Assembly (NCBI GenBank): GCA_017397605.1
Contig: JAFQII010000069.1
Coordinates: forward strand, 1 to 6,699
Direction of reading: 5' to 3'
Source: Clostridia bacterium
GTDB taxonomy: Bacteria > Bacillota > Clostridia > Oscillospirales > CAG-382
Length of the DNA stretch: 6,699 nt
The notes beneath the pieces are model-generated. The model made no database searches and was not told where the DNA came from. It worked only from the letters and a program-made list of their open reading frames with translations. Each line of letters begins with the position of its first letter. Positions within the stretch are counted from its first letter, which is position 1. The position numbers were made by a program, and so were the translations under genes. Shown piece after piece: positions 1-4,917 of this stretch.

Positions 1-1027
1 CTGTCAGGCGGGCATCATTTACCGTCCGTACAGAGACAAGTCGCCCGACAATCTGGTGGAATGTGCGCGCAAGTCGATCGACAACACGGGCTACTCCGAA
101 ATTTCTTTGACCTCGCTGAGCATCAGCGACTACCCGCGCCTGCCCGAGCTGGTGGACAAGCTGTTGACATGGACGGAGGAGGAAAAGGTCAGCCTTTCGC
201 TCCCGTCCCAGCGTATTGATGCATTCTACGAAGAACTGATGGAAAAGGTGATGTCCGTCCGCAAGAGCGGTTTGACGTTTGCTCCCGAGGCGGGCACGCA
301 GAGATTGCGCGACGTCATCAACAAAAATATCGCCGAGGACGATATTCTCGTCGCCTGCGAAAAGGCGTTTGACGGCGGCAGAAACAGCCTTAAATTGTAT
401 TTTATGAACGGTCTTCCCACCGAAACGGACGAGGACATCGTCGGCATCGCAAATCTTGCGCAAAAGATTGTCGATCTGTTCTACGCCAAAAAGCGCAAGG
501 GCAGAGGCGTGACGGTGACGGTCAGCGTCTCCTGCTTTGTTCCCAAGCCGTTCACCCCGTTCCAGTGGGAGGCGCAAAACAGTTTTGAGGAGCTGGAGCG
601 CAAGCAGAAATTACTGCGTGATCACATTACCTCCCGCAAGATCGACTACAAGTACCATGATGCAAAGGTTTCGCGCCTCGAGGCGGTCTTTGCCAAGGGC
701 GACAGACGCTTGGGCAAGGCGCTTGCCGAGGCTGTGGCAAGAAATCAGCGCTTTGATGCGTGGGACGAGTTCTTTAGCTACGAAAACTGGATGGACATTT
801 TTGCCGACACAGGCATTGATCCTGCGTTCTATGCGAACCGAGTGATGGGCGAAGCGGAGCTTTTGCCGTGGGATTTTATCGATATCGGCGTGACCAAGAG
901 CTTCTTGCTTCGTGAAAAACATAAAGCAGAATCGGGAGAGACGACGCCCGATTGCCGTACCAAATGCTCCGCTTGCGGTGCAAACAGATATTGTGACGGC
1001 GGATGCTCCGCGCATCCCGACAACTGA
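1..1027 (+). CDS. TIGR03960-type B12-binding/radical SAM protein, C-terminal part (5' truncated by window)
   Basis: The frame is open from the first base, and the first complete codons (from position 2) read CQAGIIYRP. In this family that is the last cysteine of the radical SAM CxxxCxxC iron-sulfur motif and the residues after it, so the start and any N-terminal B12-binding-like domain lie upstream. A GTG at 56 is only an internal codon. About 341 residues are visible. They contain typical radical SAM core stretches such as GLTFAPEAGTQRLRDVINKN and an NGLPTETDEDI segment, and then PKPFTPFQWE. The protein ends in a cysteine-rich tail (CRTKCSACG, then YC and GGC; spacing C-x3-C-x2-C-x5-C-x3-C) that could hold a second metal cluster. 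The cellular role of the family is not established to my knowledge. The next gene starts 16 nt after the stop and is its usual partner, so the two probably form one transcript and act together. The family call is firm; the function is unknown. Confidence 0.9.
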   Translation, partial: CQAGIIYRPYRDKSPDNLVECARKSIDNTGYSEISLTSLSISDYPRLPELVDKLLTWTEEEKVSLSLPSQRIDAFYEELMEKVMSVRKSGLTFAPEAGTQRLRDVINKNIAEDDILVACEKAFDGGRNSLKLYFMNGLPTETDEDIVGIANLAQKIVDLFYAKKRKGRGVTVTVSVSCFVPKPFTPFQWEAQNSFEELERKQKLLRDHITSRKIDYKYHDAKVSRLEAVFAKGDRRLGKALAEAVARNQRFDAWDEFFSYENWMDIFADTGIDPAFYANRVMGEAELLPWDFIDIGVTKSFLLREKHKAESGETTPDCRTKCSACGANRYCDGGCSAHPDN

Positions 1028-1043
1028 TGGGAGGAGAATGGAC

Positions 1044-1652
1044 ATGAAATACGTTTTTGCCACCTTTGAAAAAACGGGGACGCTTCGTTATATCTCCCAC
1101 CTCGATCTGCAACGCGCATTTACGAGATTGCTTTTGCGCTCCAAATTGCCGATCCGCTTTTCCGAGGGGTTCAATCCGCATCCCAAGCTGATGTTTGCAC
1201 AGCCGCTGTCTCTGTTTCAGGAGAGCGTCTGCGAGGTCGCGGAGTTCCGCTTTGACGATGCATCTCCGAGCGAAAAGGAGACGCTTGCGCGTCTGCAGGC
1301 GGTCGCGCCCGACGGCATGCGCTTTGTCAAGGTGGAGTTCTCCGAAAAGAAGCTTCCGCCGTGCAAAGCCGCGTCTTACGAGCTGACGTTTGAGACGACG
1401 CTTTCCGCATCTGAGATGGAAACGCTGTTTGCCCACGAGATGCCTGTGCTCAAAAAGACCAAAACGCAGGAGAAAACGGTCGATATCGCGCCGCTGATCA
1501 CCAAAAAACGATTTGAACAAACCGAGCACGGCGTACAGCTGCACTGCGTGCTTCCGTGCGGAAACGAGTACCTCAATCCGACGTACATCGAGCAGTTTCT
1601 GGGCGAGCGCGTGACGGACATGAGAGTTTTGCGTACAAAATTGTTTTTTTAA
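1044..1652 (+). CDS. DUF2344 / TIGR03936 radical SAM-linked protein
   Basis: This is a 202-residue protein beginning MKYVFATFEKTGTLRYISHLDL. The opening, with the SHLDLQRAFTRLLLRS and PIRFSEGFNPHPKLMFAQPLS stretches, is characteristic of the DUF2344 family, which occurs next to or fused to TIGR03960-type radical SAM proteins. Two in-frame ATGs are close together, at 1038 and 1044. The strong AGGAG at 1032-1036 sits 7 nt from the second but only 1 nt from the first, so 1044 is preferred. The frame stays open upstream to about 912, but that part overlaps the preceding gene and has no supporting site. The protein has no signal peptide or membrane segment and is probably cytosolic. Its biochemical role is unknown; the pairing suggests it helps the radical SAM enzyme or its substrate, possibly in RNA or ribosome-related modification, but that is speculation. 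It ends in a T-run (LFF stop) just before the pyrH promoter. Confidence 0.88.
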   Translation: MKYVFATFEKTGTLRYISHLDLQRAFTRLLLRSKLPIRFSEGFNPHPKLMFAQPLSLFQESVCEVAEFRFDDASPSEKETLARLQAVAPDGMRFVKVEFSEKKLPPCKAASYELTFETTLSASEMETLFAHEMPVLKKTKTQEKTVDIAPLITKKRFEQTEHGVQLHCVLPCGNEYLNPTYIEQFLGERVTDMRVLRTKLFF

Positions 1653-1662
1653 CAATTTCTAC

Positions 1663-1691
1663 TTGCGTTTATCAAATATCTTTGCTATAAT
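1663..1691 (+). promoter_or_regulatory. Sigma-A type extended -10 promoter for the pyrH operon
   Basis: A perfect TATAAT lies at 1686-1691. It is preceded by TGC at 1683-1685, which gives the TGn extension of an extended -10 promoter. A partial -35 box, TTGCGT at 1663-1668, stands exactly 17 nt upstream. The surrounding bases are AT-rich compared with the flanking genes. Transcription would be expected to begin near 1698, leaving a leader of roughly 27 nt before the pyrH start at 1725. No operator-like repeat or attenuator is visible in so short a leader. Confidence 0.8.
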
Positions 1692-1709
1692 AAATCCAAA
1701 GATACAATG

Positions 1710-1715
1710 AGGGAG
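1710..1715 (+). promoter_or_regulatory. Ribosome binding site deciding the pyrH start
   Basis: AGGGAG lies 9 nt upstream of the ATG at 1725. An in-frame ATG at 1707 precedes this site and would be only about 9 nt from the predicted transcription start, so this motif argues for 1725 as the true start. Confidence 0.75.
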
Positions 1716-1724
1716 ACTCTACCC

Positions 1725-2444
1725 ATGGATATGCAACCGAAATATAAACGTGTGTTACTGAAATTGTCCGGCGAGGCGCTTGCAAACGACAGCGGCCGCA
1801 TTCTGGACGACGGCTTTTTGAGAGCTGTTTCCGCAGAGATTGCGACCTGTGTCAAGGCGGGCGTGCAGTTTGGCATCGTCATCGGCGCGGGCAACATCTG
1901 GCGCGGCGCGAGACAGGGCGGATTGACCATCGACCGTGTGCGCGGCGACCATATGGGCATGCTGGCAACCGTGATCAACTCGCTTGCGATGCAGGACTAT
2001 CTGATTTCCGCAGGCGTGGATGCGCGCGTGATGAGCGCGTTCCAGATCCAGCAGGTCTGCGAGCCCTATGCGCAGTACAAAGCGATGGAATATCTCGATG
2101 AGGGCAAGGTTGTGCTGATTCCCTGCGGTGTCGGCTATCCGTATTTTTCCACCGACACAGGCATGATGCTGCGCGCGGTGGAACTCAAATGCGACGTATT
2201 GCTGTCTGCCAAGAACATCGACGGCGTGTACGACAGCGATCCTGCCAAGAATCCCGATGCCAAGAAGTACGATACATTGACTTACGATACCATTTTGTCC
2301 AACAACCTCAAAGCCATCGACCTGACCGCGTCGGCGATCGGCAGAGAAAACGGCATGAAAGCGTTGGTGTTTGGGCTGTCCGACCCTGCCAACATCACCC
2401 GTGCGGTCATGGGTGAAAACCTCGGCACACTGATTGAAGAATAA
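1725..2444 (+). CDS. pyrH: UMP kinase (uridylate kinase)
   Basis: PyrH phosphorylates UMP to UDP with ATP in pyrimidine nucleotide synthesis and acts in the cytosol as a hexamer of the amino acid kinase fold. The 239-residue product has the usual family length. Visible motifs are the N-terminal KLSGEAL (residues 13-19), the glycine loop GAGNIWRG (54-61), DHMGMLATVINSLAMQD from residue 75 (UMP-binding region), FSTDTG near residues 141-146, and the ATP-side stretch LLSAKNIDGVYDSDP followed by NLKAIDLTA. The start is set by AGGGAG 9 nt upstream; an alternative ATG at 1731 would have 15 nt spacing. Two small departures from the sequences I would expect are GAGN rather than GGGN in the glycine loop and TDTGMML where many relatives have TDTxAAL. 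It is the first gene after the extended -10 promoter and is followed 33 nt later by frr, a classic pairing. rpsB and tsf, which often precede pyrH, are not here. Confidence 0.97.
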   Translation: MDMQPKYKRVLLKLSGEALANDSGRILDDGFLRAVSAEIATCVKAGVQFGIVIGAGNIWRGARQGGLTIDRVRGDHMGMLATVINSLAMQDYLISAGVDARVMSAFQIQQVCEPYAQYKAMEYLDEGKVVLIPCGVGYPYFSTDTGMMLRAVELKCDVLLSAKNIDGVYDSDPAKNPDAKKYDTLTYDTILSNNLKAIDLTASAIGRENGMKALVFGLSDPANITRAVMGENLGTLIEE

Positions 2445-2477
2445 AAACAAGTCTGATATGTAGAAAGGAAACTGACC

Positions 2478-3032
2478 ATGAGCTTTGATACCAAAAATTA
2501 CGAATCCAAAATGAAAAAGACCGTAGAGGTGTTGGAGTCCGAGTTCGGCACCATTCGCGTCGGCAGAGCATCCGCAAAGGTGCTTGACAAGATCACCGTT
2601 CCTTACTACGGCACGCCCACCAGCCTTGACGGCGTGGCTACCATCAAGACTCCCGATGCAAAAACGCTGATCATTCAGCCGTGGGAGACTTCTATTCTCA
2701 AAGAAATCGAAAAAGCGATTGCCGCTTCCGACTTGGGCATCACGCCCCAGAACGACGGCAAGATGATCCGTCTGAGCTTCCCGCCGTTGACCGAGGAACG
2801 CCGTAAAGAATACACCAAGAAAACCGCAAAAATGGGCGAAGAAGCAAAGGTTGCTGTCCGTAACCTGCGCCGCGACGCAAACGAAGATATCAAAAAGCAG
2901 AAAAAAGACGGCAGCCTGACCGAGGATGACGTCAAATTGGCAGAAAAAGCTGTTCAGGATCTCACCGACAAGTACGTCAAGATCATTGACGAGGTCGTTG
3001 CGAAGAAGAACAAGGAGATCATGGAGTTCTGA
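2478..3032 (+). CDS. frr: Ribosome recycling factor
   Basis: RRF works with EF-G to split the post-termination ribosome and release mRNA and tRNA. The product has 184 residues, the normal length. It shows the N-terminal helix with the conserved IRVGRAS (residues 26-32), the domain II stretch with PYYGTPTSLDGVATI and IIQPWE, PPLTEERRKEY, and the long C-terminal helix bearing VRNLRRDANEDIKK, whose arginine pair falls at residues 131-132 where the functionally important arginine of the E. coli protein lies. AAAGGA at 2464-2469, 8 nt before the ATG, is a good ribosome binding site. The 33-nt gap after pyrH contains no terminator, so the two genes should be co-transcribed. The stop codon is one base away from the next start. 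Confidence 0.97.
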   Translation: MSFDTKNYESKMKKTVEVLESEFGTIRVGRASAKVLDKITVPYYGTPTSLDGVATIKTPDAKTLIIQPWETSILKEIEKAIAASDLGITPQNDGKMIRLSFPPLTEERRKEYTKKTAKMGEEAKVAVRNLRRDANEDIKKQKKDGSLTEDDVKLAEKAVQDLTDKYVKIIDEVVAKKNKEIMEF

Positions 3033-3033
3033 C

Positions 3034-3729
3034 ATGGCTATCGAGCAATTTGCAAAATTGCCGACGCATGTAGCGATGATTATGGACGGGAACGGCCGCT
3101 GGGCAAAAAAGCGGCTGCTCCCGCGCACCGCAGGACACAAGGTGGGTTTGGACACCTTTGTCGAAATGGTCGATACCTGCAGTGACTTGGGAATCAAGTA
3201 CATGACGGTCTACGCGTTCTCATACGAAAACTGGAACCGCGAAAAGACCGAGGTCGATGCGCTGATGACACTCATGGAAACAGGCATCCGCCGTTACACT
3301 CCCGAAATGCACCGCAAAAATATCCGCTTGCACCTGATGGGCGATCTTTCTCTGTTTGAAGAGGGAAAGCGTGCATCTCTTTTGGCATGTCAGGAGGAAT
3401 TGTCGGGCAATACGGGCATGACGCTGTCCATTTGTCTGTCCTACGGCGGCAGACAGGAGCTTGTGCATGCGTGCAATGAGCTGATCAAAGAGGGCAAAAC
3501 GGAGATCACCGATGCGGACATCGAGCGCCATTTGTATTCCGCAGGTCTGCCCGATCCCGATCTGATCATCCGCACCAGCGGGGAATACAGAATTTCCAAC
3601 TTTTTGTTATGGCAATCCGCCTATGCGGAATATTATTTTACGGACGTGCTCTGGCCCGATTTTCACAAAGAGGAGCTGTATAAGGCTCTGCACGACTTTG
3701 AAGGGCGCAAGAGACGGTTCGGAAAATAG
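3034..3729 (+). CDS. uppS: Undecaprenyl diphosphate synthase (cis-prenyltransferase)
   Basis: UppS condenses farnesyl diphosphate with isopentenyl diphosphate units to make C55 undecaprenyl diphosphate, the lipid carrier for peptidoglycan and other wall polymers. The 231-residue product carries the family signatures: MDGNGRWAKKR with the catalytic aspartate at residue 18, TAGH ending at His35, YAFSYENWNRE, and RTSGEYRISNFLLWQ beginning at residue 180, followed by AYAEYYFTDVLWPDF. It is at the short end of the family, but nothing essential appears missing. The start is ATG 3034, one nucleotide after the frr stop; TGGAG at 3022-3026, inside the end of frr, can serve as ribosome binding site, so translation is probably coupled. 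The frame extends upstream into frr but has no reason to start there. The stop codon abuts the first hairpin of repeat array A. Confidence 0.96.
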   Translation: MAIEQFAKLPTHVAMIMDGNGRWAKKRLLPRTAGHKVGLDTFVEMVDTCSDLGIKYMTVYAFSYENWNREKTEVDALMTLMETGIRRYTPEMHRKNIRLHLMGDLSLFEEGKRASLLACQEELSGNTGMTLSICLSYGGRQELVHACNELIKEGKTEITDADIERHLYSAGLPDPDLIIRTSGEYRISNFLLWQSAYAEYYFTDVLWPDFHKEELYKALHDFEGRKRRFGK

Positions 3730-3853
3730 TTGCGACCTGAGGTCGCAAACGATGTTGCCCGATGGCCAAACGAAGTGCCTGAAAGGCAATGAAGTGCACT
3801 GATGTGCAATGAAGTTGTGCACCCGCTCGCTTACGCGGACTATTCGTGCACAA
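3730..3853 (+). repeat. Left arm of array A: five hairpins
   Basis: The hairpins are: 3730-3748, TTGCGACC/GGTCGCAA, perfect with TGA loop; 3755-3769, TTGCCC/GGCCAA, one mismatch, GAT loop; 3776-3788, TGCCT/AGGCA, GAA loop; 3795-3808, TGCAC/GTGCA, TGAT loop; and 3815-3853, an outer 8-bp stem TTGTGCAC/GTGCACAA enclosing an inner CCGC/GCGG stem (3823-3826 with 3835-3838). The linkers between them contain GATG or GAAG. Confidence 0.85.
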
Positions 3854-3898
3854 AAGTTGATTTGTTTGCCTGTGGAAATTTCCAAAGGGGAACAACTT
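3854..3898 (+). repeat. Central palindromic core of array A
   Basis: The core runs from AAGTTG (3854-3859) to CAACTT (3893-3898) and is centred on the perfect 12-bp palindrome TGGAAATTTCCA at 3873-3884. Its two halves are imperfect inverted copies of each other: GTTTGCC-type sequence on the left and GGGGAAC on the right. A half-core of the same kind (AAGTTGTTTGCC then TAGAAAT) occurs in array B at about 6080-6098. Confidence 0.75.
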
Positions 3899-3903
3899 AT
3901 CGT

Positions 3904-4010
3904 TTGCGCGCCGTGCGCGCAACATCGTTGGCGCGTAGCGTCACATCGTTTGAGCGTAGCTCAACATCATTTGGGCATTGCCCAACATCATTTGCAAGCG
4001 TAGCTTGCAA
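3904..4010 (+). repeat. Right arm of array A: five hairpins
   Basis: The hairpins are: 3904-3922, TTGCGCGC/GCGCGCAA, perfect, CGT loop; 3929-3943, TGGCGC/GCGTCA with one G-U pair, GTA loop; 3950-3964, TTGAGC/GCTCAA, GTA loop; 3971-3985, TTGGGC/GCCCAA, ATT loop; and 3992-4010, TTGCAAGC/GCTTGCAA, perfect, GTA loop. The linkers are CATCGT or CATCAT. The cdsA ribosome binding site begins 5 nt after the last stem. Confidence 0.9.
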
Positions 4011-4026
4011 CCTTTGAGGTGTTATC

Positions 4027-4917
4027 ATGTTAACACGCATTATTACTGCTGTTGTCGCGCTGTGTCTTTTGATTCCCATTTTGCTGTTTGCGCCCGCTTG
4101 GGCGGTGGTCTGCGTCTGGGGCTTGCTGGGCGCGATCGCGGTCTTTGAATTTGCGTCCTGTCTGGGACTCAAAAAAGAATACCCCCTTGTCATTGGCGCG
4201 ATGCTGTTGACTGCGGTATATGTTGTATTTCAGAACACCAGATGGGGTTACTCCGCATGGTTGATCGCGCATCCCGAATTTGAACTGTTTTGGCGGGACA
4301 GCTCGTTGATGGCGTTTTCGCTGTTGGCGGTGCTGTTTGTCATTGCGGCGATCGTACGTCACGGAAAAGTACCCGCAGACCGTTTGGTGATGCTTTACGG
4401 TTTGTGCGTTTATGCGTGTATCGGCTTTGAAGCAATGGCTTCTCTGTCGTCGCTTGGCGTGGCGGTCTTTGCCGAAAACATCAGACAGAGCAAGCTTTGC
4501 ACCTATCTGTGGATCACGCTTTGTATCCCGTGGGTTGCGGATACATTGGCGTATTTTACGGGACGGTTTTTCGGCAAGCGTAAGCTTTGCCCCAATATTT
4601 CTCCCAAAAAGACGGTGGAAGGCGCGATCGGCGGCGTCGCAAGCACGGGCATCGTTGCGGTGGTTGTTTACGGCTTTGCAAAAGGCTGGGATGTGCTTCC
4701 GCTGGTTGGGGTATTTGCCGCATCGGTGCTGTTGGCGATCGTTTCGATCTTCGGCGATTTGTTTGCGTCGGTGGTCAAACGTCATTTTGACGTCAAGGAC
4801 TACGGCAAACTGTTTCCGGGGCACGGCGGTGTGATGGACCGTTTTGACAGCACCATCCCCGTTGCGGTTTTGATGAACGTGCTGATCTACATTCCGTTTT
4901 TTGGTAATTTGATATGA
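4027..4917 (+). CDS. cdsA: Phosphatidate cytidylyltransferase (CDP-diglyceride synthase)
   Basis: CdsA makes CDP-diacylglycerol from CTP and phosphatidic acid at the cytoplasmic membrane, the branch point for bacterial phospholipids. The 296-residue product is a polytopic membrane protein: strongly hydrophobic segments run from residue 2 onward (VVALCLLIPILLFAPAWAVV first), and I would expect around eight helices. The C-terminal family signature is complete at residues 248-274 (S-V-V-K-R then K-D, PGHGG and DRFD). Two other conserved stretches are WVADTLAYFTGR from residue 169 and SPKKTVEG at 192-199. The start ATG has GAGGTG at 4016-4021, 5 nt upstream and just past the last hairpin of array A. 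The stop overlaps the start of dxr (ATGA), so the two are translationally coupled. Confidence 0.96.
   Translation: MLTRIITAVVALCLLIPILLFAPAWAVVCVWGLLGAIAVFEFASCLGLKKEYPLVIGAMLLTAVYVVFQNTRWGYSAWLIAHPEFELFWRDSSLMAFSLLAVLFVIAAIVRHGKVPADRLVMLYGLCVYACIGFEAMASLSSLGVAVFAENIRQSKLCTYLWITLCIPWVADTLAYFTGRFFGKRKLCPNISPKKTVEGAIGGVASTGIVAVVVYGFAKGWDVLPLVGVFAASVLLAIVSIFGDLFASVVKRHFDVKDYGKLFPGHGGVMDRFDSTIPVAVLMNVLIYIPFFGNLI

Larger units (their letters stand above)
3730..4010 (+). repeat. Mirror-symmetric hairpin array A (uppS-cdsA intergenic region)
   Basis: This non-coding stretch of about 280 nt consists almost wholly of short inverted repeats. Most stems are 5-8 bp with 3-nt loops, start with T/TT and end with A/AA, and are joined by a short linker. 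Left-arm linkers read ACGATGT, ACGAAGT, ATGAAGT; right-arm linkers read ACATCGTT, ACATCATT, that is, roughly the reverse complement. The whole element is therefore symmetric about a central palindrome. Stem sequences differ from unit to unit while pairing is kept. A related array lies after dxr. It starts directly after the uppS stop and ends a few bases before the cdsA ribosome binding site, so it appears to fill the gap exactly. I see no gene in it; the short open frames are accidental. Possible identities are a mobile MITE-like or REP/BIME-like element, or an mRNA-structuring spacer; I cannot assign a named family. Confidence 0.88.

Noticed and set aside
912..1043. Longer N-terminus for the DUF2344 protein
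   Set aside because: The upstream in-frame extension lies inside the radical SAM gene, has no ribosome binding site and adds residues not seen in the family; AGGAG at 1032-1036 points to 1044.
1638..1658. Terminator at the end of the DUF2344 gene
   Set aside because: AAATTGTT/AACAATTT around five T is a perfect 8-bp inverted repeat, but it is AT-rich, overlaps the stop codon and has no T-tract after it. At most it is a weak pause site.
1707..1724. Earlier pyrH start at ATG 1707
   Set aside because: It would be about 9 nt from the predicted transcription start and has no ribosome binding site; AGGGAG lies downstream of it and fits the ATG at 1725.
1755..3203. Long minus-strand open frames (for example opposite pyrH-frr and opposite cdsA, 4030-5049)
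   Set aside because: They are antisense shadows of well-recognised genes, rich in His/Arg/Gln as expected from the complementary codons, with no known protein motifs.
3802..4017. Short open frames on both strands in array A (including 3809-4003 + and 3638-3925 -)
   Set aside because: They arise from ATG-containing linkers and hairpins, have no ribosome binding site or recognisable protein sequence, and coincide with the repeat structure.
3730..4026. CRISPR array
   Set aside because: There are no identical direct repeats of 25-40 nt with unique spacers of even size; the repeated parts are short linkers and self-paired stems, and the arms have opposite orientation. No cas genes are nearby.
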